Source: Halobacteria archaeon AArc-dxtr1 (GTDB lineage Archaea; Halobacteriota; Halobacteria; Halobacteriales; Natrialbaceae). Taken from it: a stretch of 64,000 bases of DNA. Under the pieces are notes generated by a model that saw only the letters and a list, made by a program, of their open reading frames with translations, was not told the DNA's origin and searched no databases. Every line of letters begins with the position of its first letter. Within the stretch, counting starts at the first letter, position 1. Shown here piece by piece: positions 1 to 8,730 of the stretch. The stretch is taken from assembly GCA_025517425.1 (NCBI GenBank), contig JAOPJY010000001.1, forward strand, positions 1-64,000, given 5' to 3'. The position numbers and the translations under genes are program-made.

Positions 1-44
1 TGATTAGCAGTCAGAACGCACGGCGTTCTGACGACATGAACGGG

Positions 45-84
45 TTTTCGCCGAGCGGTGCGCGAAGCGCACCCGAGGCGAAAA
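45..84. repeat. Nested perfect inverted repeat
   Basis: An outer 8-bp stem (TTTTCGCC at 45-52, GGCGAAAA at 77-84) encloses an inner 7-bp stem (GGTGCGC at 57-63, GCGCACC at 67-73) with a GAA loop. A second short hairpin, CAGAACGC/GCGTTCTG, lies just before it at 12-30. The region 1-182 has no convincing gene. The structure could be a terminator for a gene to the left, or part of a dispersed intergenic repeat; the sequence alone does not decide. Confidence 0.6.
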
Positions 85-182
85 GAGGTTCGCCTGTACT
101 GAACGCGAGTTGCACAGAGAACGCCAAATAACGAAACTGTATTGCCAACTACTGGTACTCAGCCCGATTGCGGAGCAGAACG

Positions 183-920
183 CTACTCGTCGGAGAGCTG
201 ATCTCGGGGATAGACGTCGATCTCGTGGACGGTCGCCGCCGAACTCTGTGAGCAGGCGAAGACGATACTCTCGGCGATCTCAGCCGGTTCGGGCGCCTCT
301 CCCTCGTCGTAGCGTTCGGTCTGGGTCACGCTCCCGGCGAACTCGAAGGCGGTGCGGACGCCGCCCGGGTTGACCACGGTGACTGCGACGCCCTCCGAGC
401 CGTAGCGCGCCTCGACGCTGTGGGCGAACTGGCGGACCCAGGCTTTCGTCCCCGCGTAGACCGGGTTCGCGGGAAAGGGAAACTGTGCGGCCATACTTCC
501 CACGAAGACCAGGTTCCCGCCACTCTCGAGAAGCGTCGGAAGTACCTCGCGGGCGACGTAGAAGGTGCCGCCGACGTTCGTCTCGACCGCGCGGCGAAAC
601 TCCTCGTCTTCGATCTCGGTGACCTCGCCGTGGATGCCCGTCCCGGCGTTGTCCACGACGAGGTCGAGCCCGCCGTGGCGCTCGACTGCCGCCTCGACGA
701 GTTCACGCACGGCCGTCGAGTCACGCACGTCCGTCGGAACCGGTTGGACGTCGACGTCGTGGTCGGCCCGAAGCTCCTCGGCGAGCGCCGCGAGTCGGTC
801 GTCGCTTCGCGCGGCGATCGTCAGCGAGACGCCCTTGGCAGCGAGCGCGGCCGCGGTCGCCCGTCCGATCCCCGAACTCGCCCCGGTCACGATCCCGCAC
901 TGGCCTGCGAGCGTACTCAT
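183..920 (-). CDS. SDR-family NAD(P)-dependent oxidoreductase
   Basis: A classical short-chain dehydrogenase/reductase of 245 residues, the normal length. It has the N-terminal dinucleotide motif TGASSGIG, the NAG motif (VDNAGTG), a catalytic Ser in the VGSMAAQF strand and the YAGTK form of the YxxxK catalytic pair. A PGGVRT segment follows, as in 3-oxoacyl reductase-like members. The substrate cannot be told from sequence. Two ATGs are adjacent (918-920 and 921-923); the second Met of the pair is taken. The reading frame runs further upstream, but that part is low-complexity and lies outside the SDR fold. It is divergent from the zinc-ribbon gene at 1050. Confidence 0.9.
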   Translation of the reverse strand: MSTLAGQCGIVTGASSGIGRATAAALAAKGVSLTIAARSDDRLAALAEELRADHDVDVQPVPTDVRDSTAVRELVEAAVERHGGLDLVVDNAGTGIHGEVTEIEDEEFRRAVETNVGGTFYVAREVLPTLLESGGNLVFVGSMAAQFPFPANPVYAGTKAWVRQFAHSVEARYGSEGVAVTVVNPGGVRTAFEFAGSVTQTERYDEGEAPEPAEIAESIVFACSQSSAATVHEIDVYPRDQLSDE

Positions 921-1049
921 CATCGTCTCTCGTGGTTGTTCGTACGTCCCTATGGGTGCTTCGGACGGCTGGCTCCCAGCTCGTCTGCGTGGCCCGAGGG
1001 CCGCGCTCACCGAACGATTATCACACTCGAGTGCCTCCGCTACGGAACG

Positions 1050-1346
1050 ATGGGACTCTTCGAATCGCTCGGGCGACGGGTCGAGCAGTTCAAACAAACG
1101 GCCAAAGAGGCCGCCGAGGAGAACGCGACCTACCGGTGTGCAGCGTGTGGCTCGCAGTTCAACGCTCACGACGGGACGTGCCCGAAATGTGGTGCAGATG
1201 CGGTCGTGACGGTCGAGACGGAGGCGGTTGAAACGGAGGAAGCTGAGCCAGAGAACGTTGGGACAGAGGAGGTTGAGACGGAGGAGACCGAAACGGAGGA
1301 CGTAGGGATAGAGGAAGCCGAGCCAGAGGAGGGAGAACAAACGTAG
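1050..1346 (+). CDS. Small zinc-ribbon protein with acidic repeat tail
   Basis: A 98-residue protein. The N-terminus is an amphipathic helix (MGLFESLGRRVEQFKQ), followed by a rubredoxin-like ribbon with two CxxC pairs, CAAC and CPKC, about residues 31-50. The last 45 residues are a degenerate run of Glu/Thr/Val units (VETE, VGTEE, AEPE) built from an imperfect DNA tandem repeat. It probably binds one zinc ion; the function is unknown. The ATG at 1050 begins the conserved-looking portion. A VOC gene starts 36 bp downstream on the same strand. Confidence 0.75.
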   Translation: MGLFESLGRRVEQFKQTAKEAAEENATYRCAACGSQFNAHDGTCPKCGADAVVTVETEAVETEEAEPENVGTEEVETEETETEDVGIEEAEPEEGEQT

Positions 1347-1382
1347 CACAACTCCCTTGCCGACGCCGCCACAAGCGACCGT

Positions 1383-2324
1383 ATGACTGATCGATCCGGC
1401 CACGGGCCTCCCGCCCGCTCCGACAGCGGAACCACCCCCCGCACCGACGGCGTTTCGATCGACCACGTCACGATCGCTGGCTCCTCACTCGCCGAACTCG
1501 AAACTGCCTTTTCCGACGCCGGAATCGACCCCGAGTACGGCGGCGAGCACGACGGGCTCCCGACGCATATGTCGATCGTCGGTTTCGAGGACGGCACCTA
1601 CCTCGAACTGATCGCGAAGGCGGCCCCCGAGACCGCCCCGTTCTGGGACGACGCGATGGAGAACGACGCCGGTCCCTGTGCCTGGGCGGCTCGGTCAGCT
1701 GATCTCGACGCGGACATCGCCAGGCTCCGCGAGAACGGGATCGCGGTCGACGGCCCTCACCCATACACCAGGGATCGACCTGACGGCGAACCGGCCGAGT
1801 GGCGTCTCGCGTTCCTCGGCGACGGCGAACCCGGGAAGCTACTGCCGTTTCTGATCGAGGACGTGACGCCCCGCGAACGCCGTGTTTCGTCGACGCCGTC
1901 GGCTGCCGAGGCCGGACTCACCGGCATCGAAACCGTCGTCCTCGCGGTTGAGGACGTAGACGCCGCCGTCGACGCGGTCCGGCGCGCGTTCGACGCGCCA
2001 GACCCCGACAGACTGGTCGTCGACGCCGGTCCATTCGCCGGAACCGTCGTCGCGTTCGGGGACCTGCCGGCCGTCTTCGTCGAACCAAATCCCGACGATC
2101 CACTGGCCGAGCGTCTGGCTGCCCACGGCCCGGGTCCGTGCGGGTTCGTGGTGGAAACGGATGACCCCGAGACCGCCCGAGAACGGTTCGGTGCAGCCGA
2201 CCGCTCCCAGCTCGGTGCCCGTGAGGTCGATGTAATCGAACCCGACTGTATCGGCGGGATCGAGTACCTCTGTCTGGGCGTGGATGGAGCTCCATCTGAC
2301 CCGTCGCCAGCTCCCTCGAACTGA
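1383..2324 (+). CDS. VOC (glyoxalase-fold) family protein
   Basis: A 313-residue protein beginning with about 25 polar residues and then IDHVTIAG, the usual first strand of a vicinal-oxygen-chelate module. A second module begins near residue 180 (LTGIETVVLAVEDV), so the protein has two VOC halves, as in glyoxalase_3-like proteins. Acidic ligand-like residues occur in YLELIA and VFVEP. Members include dioxygenases, lyases and resistance proteins, so no substrate is assigned. The short C-terminal tail is rich in Pro and Ser. Confidence 0.75.
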   Translation: MTDRSGHGPPARSDSGTTPRTDGVSIDHVTIAGSSLAELETAFSDAGIDPEYGGEHDGLPTHMSIVGFEDGTYLELIAKAAPETAPFWDDAMENDAGPCAWAARSADLDADIARLRENGIAVDGPHPYTRDRPDGEPAEWRLAFLGDGEPGKLLPFLIEDVTPRERRVSSTPSAAEAGLTGIETVVLAVEDVDAAVDAVRRAFDAPDPDRLVVDAGPFAGTVVAFGDLPAVFVEPNPDDPLAERLAAHGPGPCGFVVETDDPETARERFGAADRSQLGAREVDVIEPDCIGGIEYLCLGVDGAPSDPSPAPSN

Positions 2325-2451
2325 GGAAGCGACCGCCGACTTTCGTCTTCGAAGCTGTGATAGCAGATCATGGAGTCGATCGGCGTCAGCGATCCCCTAC
2401 CTACGTTGCACACAACCCCGTCCTCATGTGGCTCCAGTGCCACGCGGGGGT

Positions 2452-3807
2452 ATGGGATCCGAATCGACGACGTCGTGGAATCCACCGGATTCGCTGCTCC
2501 CGAAGATCAAGTACGTTCTGTTGGCTGTCGGGCCGATGGCGATCCTGATGAGCGCGTCGATGGGTCCGGGGTCCATCTCGTCGCTCGTGGTCGCCGGCTC
2601 TGAACTCGGCTACACCGCCGTCTGGCTCGCGCTTATCAGCGGCTGGCTGGCGGCGTCGGTCTACTACGTCAGCGGCAAGGTCTGTACCCTGACCGGGGAG
2701 ACGCCGGTCGAGGTCGTGACTCGATACACCCACCTGATCGTCTCGATCTTGCTGTTCGCCGGGCTGCTGTACGCCTGGTACTTCGTCATCTCGGTGCAGG
2801 GGTACCTCCTGTACAGCACCACGGACGTGCTGCTCCCCGGACTCGGATCGCTCTTGCTCCCGCTCGTCCTGTTTCAGATTCTCGTTATTGCGGCAATATT
2901 CACCGGGGGCTTCGACATCGTCAAGGCCGTCCTCGGCACGCTCGTCGTCTCGCTCGCGATCATCTTCTTGGTCAACACCTTCTACATCGGCCCCGACCCC
3001 GCCTCCGTCGGTGAGGGACTGATGCCGACGCTGCTCGAGCCAGGAATCGGTCAGATTGGCTTCGCCGGCATTGTCGGCGGCTCGATCGGCGTGGGTCCGG
3101 TCTGGTACGCCTACATCGTCAAGGACAACGGGTGGGGTCGCGACGACCTCCCGTTCATGGCGTGGGACCAGGTGATCTTCTACGGGATCCTGTTCAGCGT
3201 GTTCAGCGTCGGAATCTACCTCTCGGCGGCCGCGACCCTTCAGGGCGTGGAGGTCGGCGGCGAGTTAGATGCTGCGACCTCGCTCGAACCGATCGCCGGC
3301 CAACTCGCCGCCACGCTGTTCACGCTCGGCCTGTGGGCGGCGGTCTTTACCACCATCGGCGGCATGTCCGCCATCGGCGCCTACCTGATCGGAGACGTGA
3401 TCAACAACCTGCCAGGCGAGGTCGACATCGAACTGAGCCTCGACAACCGGGCCACGAAGGCGCTCACGCTCTTCGGCATCTTCCTCAGCACCGCCGGCAT
3501 CTCCTTCGAGGGCCAGCCCCCGCTCGAGATCATGGCGGCCGGAATCGGGCTGCTCACCCTCGTCGCGCCCGTCACGATCTTCATCTTCACGGTCGCGACG
3601 CTTCGCTCCCAGGACGTCGGCGAACTCACCGGACCCTGGTACCTGATAGCTGCGCTGACTGCCGCCTTCCTCGTCTCGCTGTACTCGGCGTACCTGACGA
3701 ACCAGTGGTTCGCGGTGATCGGGATCGTCCTCGTCGTCGCCGTCGCCGCGAACACGCTCTACCACGAGTGGCAGAACACCGATCACCTGGCGCCGACGGC
3801 CGACTGA
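2452..3807 (+). CDS. Nramp-like divalent metal transporter lacking the canonical metal-binding motifs
   Basis: A 451-residue integral membrane protein with about 11 hydrophobic helices, fitting the LeuT-fold Nramp family. The ATG at 2452 opens a typical cytoplasmic N-terminus (MGSESTTSWNPPDSLLPKIK); the frame is open further upstream but reads as low-quality sequence. In helix 1 the canonical DPGN is replaced by MGPGS. In helix 6 the MPH motif is absent, the matching stretch being SIGVGPVWYAY. Classic Mn/Fe ligands are therefore missing. It may carry another ion or couple differently; the family call rests on overall pattern. Confidence 0.7.
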   Translation: MGSESTTSWNPPDSLLPKIKYVLLAVGPMAILMSASMGPGSISSLVVAGSELGYTAVWLALISGWLAASVYYVSGKVCTLTGETPVEVVTRYTHLIVSILLFAGLLYAWYFVISVQGYLLYSTTDVLLPGLGSLLLPLVLFQILVIAAIFTGGFDIVKAVLGTLVVSLAIIFLVNTFYIGPDPASVGEGLMPTLLEPGIGQIGFAGIVGGSIGVGPVWYAYIVKDNGWGRDDLPFMAWDQVIFYGILFSVFSVGIYLSAAATLQGVEVGGELDAATSLEPIAGQLAATLFTLGLWAAVFTTIGGMSAIGAYLIGDVINNLPGEVDIELSLDNRATKALTLFGIFLSTAGISFEGQPPLEIMAAGIGLLTLVAPVTIFIFTVATLRSQDVGELTGPWYLIAALTAAFLVSLYSAYLTNQWFAVIGIVLVVAVAANTLYHEWQNTDHLAPTAD

Positions 3808-3885
3808 ACTCTCGGCTGTCTCCAACGCCGTCTCACCGCCCTTTCCGCCGGCTATATACTCCCGGAATCCGAACCCACACGGACG

Positions 3886-4935
3886 ATGACCGAACACATG
3901 CAGGCCGTCGGATTTCACGAACACGGCCCCGTCGACAACTACGAACTGCTGACCGTCGACCGCCCGGAACCAGCCGCGGACGAGGTCGTCCTCGACGTGC
4001 GAGCGTCTGCACTCAACTACATGGATCTCTTCGCGGTCCGCGAACTCGACCACTACGTCCCCGACTACCCCTTCTGGACCGGCGGCGACGTCGCCGGCAC
4101 CGTCGCCGAACTCGGCGACGATGTCTCCGGCTGGACGGCGGGCGACCGCGTGCTGGTCGACCCCTTCCTCTCCTGTGGCGAGTGTTCGGCCTGTCGCCGA
4201 GGCGAACGGCTCTACTGTGACGACTTCCGGATGCTCGGCGAGATGCGCCACGGCGGCCACGCCGAGTACCTCGCGATTCCCGCCGACGCGCTGTTGTCGA
4301 TCCCCGAGGACGTCTCCTTCGAGACTGCGGCTTCGATTCCGACCGCCGGCGGAACCGCCTGGCGGGCGCTCACCACCCGCGGTGACCTCCGGTCGACCGA
4401 GGAGATGCTGATCGTCGGCGCGACCGGGGGCGTCGGCACCTTCGCCACCCAGATCGCGACCGAGGTGTTCAACGTCCGCAAGCTCTACGCGACGACGAGT
4501 ACCGACCAAAAGGCCGACTTCCTCTCCGATCTGGGCGTCGACCACGTCATCAACTACACCGAGGAAGACTTCGACCGGCGCGTCTGGGAGCTAACGGACA
4601 AGACCGGCGTCGACGTCGTCTACAACTGCGTCGGCGGCCCCACCTGGACCCAATCGATGCGCGCGCTGCGAAACGGGGGCCGGCTGATCACCTCCGGCGC
4701 CACTGCCGGCCCGAACCCCGAGACAGAACTTCGATTGCTGTTCATCCGCCAGCTCGAACACATCGGCAGCTCGGGGGCGACCGCGACCGAGCTCGAGTCC
4801 CTCTGTGAGTACGTCTGGGACGGCACGATCGAGCCGGTGATCCAAGAGACGTTCTCGCTCTCAGAGTACGAGGAAGCCTTCCGGAAGATGGACGACCGCG
4901 AACTGTACGGCAAGGTGCTGTTCGTTCAGGACTGA
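3886..4935 (+). CDS. Zinc-binding MDR-family oxidoreductase (quinone-oxidoreductase-like)
   Basis: A 349-residue medium-chain dehydrogenase/reductase. The structural-zinc motif CGECSACRRGERLYC (C-x2-C-x2-C-x7-C) is intact near residues 105-120. The Rossmann motif GATGGVGTFA is also clear. The usual catalytic-zinc segment is not seen: the GHE box reads WTGGDVAG and the first ligand position reads ALNYMDLF. This suggests a quinone-oxidoreductase or enoyl-reductase type rather than a true zinc alcohol dehydrogenase. Start is the ATG at 3886; a second ATG at 3898 is possible. It stands alone, 78 bp after the Nramp-like gene. Confidence 0.85.
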   Translation: MTEHMQAVGFHEHGPVDNYELLTVDRPEPAADEVVLDVRASALNYMDLFAVRELDHYVPDYPFWTGGDVAGTVAELGDDVSGWTAGDRVLVDPFLSCGECSACRRGERLYCDDFRMLGEMRHGGHAEYLAIPADALLSIPEDVSFETAASIPTAGGTAWRALTTRGDLRSTEEMLIVGATGGVGTFATQIATEVFNVRKLYATTSTDQKADFLSDLGVDHVINYTEEDFDRRVWELTDKTGVDVVYNCVGGPTWTQSMRALRNGGRLITSGATAGPNPETELRLLFIRQLEHIGSSGATATELESLCEYVWDGTIEPVIQETFSLSEYEEAFRKMDDRELYGKVLFVQD

Positions 4936-5109
4936 TCCGTCTCGGACCGGTCGTGGTCCGTCTCGACGCCGTAGATCCCGAACGTCGTGCTCTCCGTCTT
5001 CCTCCTCGGGAACCTCCGTTCTACGTGACAGGTACCGCTGTGACGGTTCGACCCGTCTCAGGCGGTACCGATAACTACCTGCACCGCAACACCACGTGGT
5101 ACCTATCCG

Positions 5110-5601
5110 ATGTCCCAGGACTGTCTTGAACTCGACGAGATCGATAGCGGTGTACTCCAACTGCTCCAGCAGGACGCGCGCAACTACACGACGCGGGAGA
5201 TCGGCGAGCACATCGGTGTCTCCGGCTCGACCGTCAGCAACCGAATCTCGAAACTCGAAGACGACGGCGTTATTCTGGGGTATACGATCGATGTCGACTT
5301 CGAGCAGATCGGTGTCAACCCGAAGATGCTCCTCGTCTGTACTGCACCAGCTGCCGAGCGCGAGGCCGTGGCGAGTGAGGCGATCGATATCGACGGCGTC
5401 GTCGACGTCAGAACCGTTCTGACGGGGGCGCGAAACGTTCACGTTACCGCTATCGGCCGCGACATCGCGGCCCTCTCGACGGTGACGCAGGCGCTCGAAT
5501 CGATCGGTCTCGAGATCGTCGATTCCGGAATCGTCAACGAACAGCATCGGTCCCCGTTCGACCACTTCGGCGAGGATGCAGTCGATGCGGGCTCGCTGTG
5601 A
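5110..5601 (+). CDS. Lrp/AsnC-family transcriptional regulator
   Basis: A 163-residue protein with an N-terminal winged helix (about residues 8-60; TTREIGEHIGVSGSTVSNRI is the recognition helix region) and a C-terminal ligand-binding RAM/AsnC_trans_reg-like domain (about 65-150). The arrangement is normal for haloarchaeal Lrp proteins, which sense amino acids or redox state and form dimers to octamers. The ligand is unknown. It could control the upstream MDR dehydrogenase or itself; no operator was identified. Confidence 0.85.
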   Translation: MSQDCLELDEIDSGVLQLLQQDARNYTTREIGEHIGVSGSTVSNRISKLEDDGVILGYTIDVDFEQIGVNPKMLLVCTAPAAEREAVASEAIDIDGVVDVRTVLTGARNVHVTAIGRDIAALSTVTQALESIGLEIVDSGIVNEQHRSPFDHFGEDAVDAGSL

Positions 5602-5720
5602 CTGACGGCGGGATTGCGGGGCTTTCTTTCGTTGACGAGTGCTTGAAACGTAGATGTTTTCTTGCAACCCGTGATGGACCGCTCCAGAGCCTTCAACTGC
5701 GTTGGAGCACTACACACTCT

Positions 5721-5972
5721 ATGACATCTCGCACAAGTCCTCCACCAAGCGTCGCGGTTGTACAGGAGGTCGCACGTCGGGAGGGCGTGTCCCCAACGGA
5801 GCTCCACCCCCCGCTGTGGAACGCGGTCGACTCCGATGCGCTCGACCGACTCGTTACCGGGACGGACGCACCGTGCGTCGTCGAGTTCTCCTACCGGGGC
5901 TACACCGTTCGCGTCGATTACACTGACGACGACCGCGTCCAAATTTCGACCCGCGCCGAATCGGCCGGCTGA
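5721..5972 (+). CDS. HalOD1 output-domain protein
   Basis: An 83-residue acidic protein whose whole length matches the haloarchaeal output-domain pattern. A helix reads VVQEVARREGVSPTELHPPL, followed by the strand signature VVEFSYRGYTVRVD. HalOD1 domains occur alone or behind receiver domains in Halobacteria; their partner is not known. Start is the ATG at 5721, just after a short AT-containing stretch. No sensor gene is adjacent. Confidence 0.7.
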   Translation: MTSRTSPPPSVAVVQEVARREGVSPTELHPPLWNAVDSDALDRLVTGTDAPCVVEFSYRGYTVRVDYTDDDRVQISTRAESAG

Positions 5973-6815
5973 CGCGTCCCCACCCGAATGCGATAATCCC
6001 CCTCCCAAATGCGATAGCAGCCATCGACCGCGTGATAGCGTTATTCCCCACGACGGTTGCTGCTCACCGCTCACGAAAGACGTTTGTTCACGACAGTTTA
6101 CGCGGCTGTACTGTCCGATAATTCTGGTAAAGTACGAATAATTCGGTCTCAGAATCACCCCCTTCAATATGGTGGCCTCCCCTCGGCGAATCTGCCCGCA
6201 AGGGCGCAGAGGAACTGGACCACAACCCACACCAGGGACCTTCCCCCACCATCACCATCAACACCTTCCCTGGATCACTCACTTCCCTCTCGGTACCCTC
6301 GTACGTACCAGCGTCGGCGATGTCGTCACTTGTTCGGATAGCAGAACGCGTATCATGGTGGGCACATCGACCCGACGGGCCACCTATCGATTCGTGCGTG
6401 AACCCGGGCGGGGGGACCGCCCTGGGCTGAGAGACATGAGCACACTCGAAGCGGGGCGAGTCCACTACCGAGCGATCCGGGCACGGCCGCGATCGGTTGT
6501 ACGTCGCGGTCGGCGAGTGCGTACCCAGCGGGGCCTTTGGTCCCCGCATTCGAGACATTTCTGACGATGTGCTTTGTTATGGGGATGTTTGCTCGCTGTA
6601 GCCCCTCCAAACTGCCGTCGTGAGGAGCTGGACCAGACCGTCGCACGATTCCACTGTCTTGCGTAGTCGGCCCTTACTTCCCCTGAAGTGCCCGTCGAGG
6701 ACACGTACGCCGGTGACTCGACAGGACCGGTGGCCGCCGGTAGGACGTCCATAGCGGACACTGCTTTCGGTTACAAGCCGGATAACTACAACTGGTCCCG
6801 GCGGACTCTCTCGCC
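5973..6815. other. 843-bp region without a convincing gene
   Basis: Open frames exist on both strands, but none shows the GC3-biased, acidic composition of the neighbouring genes or a recognisable domain. Composition is uneven, with an AT-richer part near 6050-6170. The stretch 6400-6435 is GC-rich and carries a CTGAGA element. No transposase, tRNA or terminal inverted repeat was recognised. It may be decayed sequence or hold an unrecognised RNA. Confidence 0.6.
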
Positions 6816-7031
6816 ATGATCACCTGCACTAACTGTGAGACGCCACAGTTCCTCCAGATCACGCAGAGCCGGGTGTACTTCGAGGACGGCGAGATGATAA
6901 ACGAGATTTCAGAGCACTACGAGTGTACGCTCTGTGGCGGGACCGGCCAGTACGACTACGACGACGAGCGCAATGCGGGGAACGTAACTGGCGAGGTCGA
7001 ACTGACCAAAGAACGGCCGAAACACGCCTGA
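6816..7031 (+). CDS. Small zinc-ribbon protein
   Basis: A 71-residue protein with two CxxC knuckles (CTNC at residues 4-7, CTLC near 37-40), a spacing suited to a single zinc site, and a Lys/Glu-rich tail. A GGTG-rich turn (CGGTGQYDYDDE) follows the second knuckle, recalling DnaJ-type zinc ribbons. Its 3' end converges on gvpM 46 bp away. Function is unknown; a link to gas vesicles is only positional. Confidence 0.75.
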   Translation: MITCTNCETPQFLQITQSRVYFEDGEMINEISEHYECTLCGGTGQYDYDDERNAGNVTGEVELTKERPKHA

Positions 7032-7077
7032 GGGGTGGGGGCGGGGCTCGACTGTCGAACGCCGACTGCGCCGCCCC

Positions 7078-7368
7078 CTACTGACCCTCCCCTGGCGCCG
7101 GTCGCCGTGGACGAGGCCGACTCCGCGGTTCGTCCGGAAGCGCTCGCCGAACCCGCGACTCGGCTCGCGTCCGGTACTCGACGTCCCACTTTTCGAACAG
7201 TCCGTACTCGGTCATCGTTTCCATACCGGCGATGGCCGCCGACAGCCTGAGCCCGACCAGCGGGATCTCGGCGACCGTGACGATCACGTCGGCGCGAACG
7301 ATGGCGCCGTCTCGCAAGATCACGTCGACGAGGTCGACGAGCGCCTCGTCGTCCCGCCGCGGCCTCAT
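7078..7368 (-). CDS. gvpM: Gas vesicle protein GvpM
   Basis: A 96-residue member of the GvpA/GvpJ/GvpM family. The core reads LVDVILRDGAIVRADVIVTV then GLRLSAAIAGMETM, matching the helix-strand-strand-helix of GvpA. The C-terminus is Arg/Pro-rich, as in other GvpM. It is the last gene of the leftward operon and overlaps gvpL by 4 bp (ATGA). In Halobacterium, GvpM is an essential minor component active early in vesicle nucleation. Confidence 0.92.
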   Translation of the reverse strand: MRPRRDDEALVDLVDVILRDGAIVRADVIVTVAEIPLVGLRLSAAIAGMETMTEYGLFEKWDVEYRTRAESRVRRALPDEPRSRPRPRRPAPGEGQ

Positions 7369-8330
7369 GCCTCACCCCCTTCGGTCGGCGCCTCGTCACT
7401 TCCCTCCTCCGCGTTGCCCAACTCGGGTGCGAAGGTGTACGGCGGCCAGGGCCCGGTAAACCGAACAGCGAGGGTCGGATTGGCGGCGACGTCGTCGAGT
7501 ACGGACCCGATCGCTCCTTCGGACGCTTCGGGTGCTAGCAGCGTCAGCCGACAGCACGTCTCGCCGTCGAGCGCAGAGCCGTCGCCGCCCGACTCGCCCG
7601 CATCTCCCTGATCGAGCGAGACGCTCGGGCTCCGGTCGAGAGCGTGTACCTCGCGAGTGTGCGGTTCGAGTCGCTCGACGAGATCAGCCTCGACCGCGTC
7701 GCGGCGGGCCGCCCGCCGATCCGCCAGTCGCTGTTCATATCGTCGCTCTAGGAGGTACGCCGTCCCCTCGTCTGCGTCCTCGATGCGCGCGTTGAGGTCG
7801 GCTAACGTCTCGTCGCGCTCGAGAACCGTCTCCTCGTCTTCGGGTTCGGTCTCGACCACCGTGATGCGGTACTCGGCGTGGCCGGAAAGCGACTCGAGAG
7901 CCGGTCGTAGTCGGTCGCGTGCGTCTTCGAGCCAGTTTCGTAGTCCCGAATCGCCGCCGTCGACGATCGTGTCGAACTGGAACGGAATCGGCGTGCCAAA
8001 GGCCTCTGCGGCCGCATCGACGACCGACTGGTGGCGCACGAGCCACCGCGTCACCTGCGTCGGGTCGGCCGAGTCGTACAGTCCGTCGCAGGCGTGACAG
8101 ACGATCCCGACGTCGCCGACCGCGACGACGGAGACGGGGCAGTCGTCGACGCCGGTCGCCTCGAACTCCGGATCCGCCTCGTCGACGCGAACCGCACAGT
8201 AGAGGTACCGTCCGTCGTCGATTTCGACCGAGGCGCCCGCCTCGCCATCGCGTTCGCGGTCGACGTCCGCGGCGGTGGCCGCGGTCCCAATGCCACGCCC
8301 GCCGCCCGAGCCCGGCTCGCCACCGCTCAC
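7365..8330 (-). CDS. gvpL: Gas vesicle protein GvpL
   Basis: A 321-residue GvpF/GvpL-family protein. The first 38 residues are Gly/Asp-rich, then RYLYCAVRVDE begins the folded part, and the C-terminus ends in FTGPWPPYTFAPE, the FTGPWPPY signature shared with GvpF. An acidic insert lies at about residues 245-265. Start is GTG at 8328-8330, supported by a strong Shine-Dalgarno sequence (GGAGGTGA, complement of 8337-8344). GvpL is an accessory protein that bridges other Gvp proteins during assembly. Confidence 0.93.
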   Translation of the reverse strand: MSGGEPGSGGGRGIGTAATAADVDRERDGEAGASVEIDDGRYLYCAVRVDEADPEFEATGVDDCPVSVVAVGDVGIVCHACDGLYDSADPTQVTRWLVRHQSVVDAAAEAFGTPIPFQFDTIVDGGDSGLRNWLEDARDRLRPALESLSGHAEYRITVVETEPEDEETVLERDETLADLNARIEDADEGTAYLLERRYEQRLADRRAARRDAVEADLVERLEPHTREVHALDRSPSVSLDQGDAGESGGDGSALDGETCCRLTLLAPEASEGAIGSVLDDVAANPTLAVRFTGPWPPYTFAPELGNAEEGSDEAPTEGGEA

Positions 8331-8370
8331 GGACCGTCACCTCCGTGAACGACACGTCTCGTGTCTTCGA

Positions 8371-8730
8371 TCACGCGTCCTCACCTCCAGCATTCGCTCC
8401 CTCAAACACGGAGTAGCCGGGCCCGCGGTGGTCCGAGACGTCGCCCTCGACTTGCTCGATCGCGTCCGAAACCAGCCCGTCTAGGTCGCCACGGAGCTCG
8501 TCAACGCCGTCTTCGATCCCCTCGTCGGCTTTTAGCTGCTCGACCTCGTCGACGATGGTCGCGATCTGTCGGCCGAGGCGTTCGATCTCCTCCTCGTCTA
8601 ACGAGCCGGACTCCATCCGCCGGACGGCCTCGCGCTCTAGGGCCTCGACAAGGAGTTCGACGACCGTGATGACGAGCGTCATCAGCCCGTCGCGGGCGTC
8701 GTCGCCGTCGCCGACGTCGATCGTCGTCAC
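8371..8730 (-). CDS. gvpK: Gas vesicle protein GvpK
   Basis: A 119-residue GvpK-family protein. The helix [28 protein letters not shown] and the following [12 protein letters not shown] segment are the family hallmark. The length is in the usual range. It overlaps gvpJ by 4 bp upstream and is separated from gvpL by 40 bp, the largest gap in this operon; gvpL therefore has its own ribosome-binding site. GvpK is one of the genes needed for vesicle formation. Confidence 0.92.
   Translation of the reverse strand: MTTIDVGDGDDARDGLMTLVITVVELLVEALEREAVRRMESGSLDEEEIERLGRQIATIVDEVEQLKADEGIEDGVDELRGDLDGLVSDAIEQVEGDVSDHRGPGYSVFEGANAGGEDA

Noticed and set aside
3265-4545. A 426-residue frame on the complement strand
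   Set aside because: It lies opposite the Nramp-like and dehydrogenase genes, has no domain, and arises from GC3 bias in those genes.
6415-6440. CTGAGA within a GC-rich hairpin, recalling a TPP riboswitch
   Set aside because: The second half of the riboswitch (the ACCUGA and GGGA partners) is absent and no thiamine gene follows.
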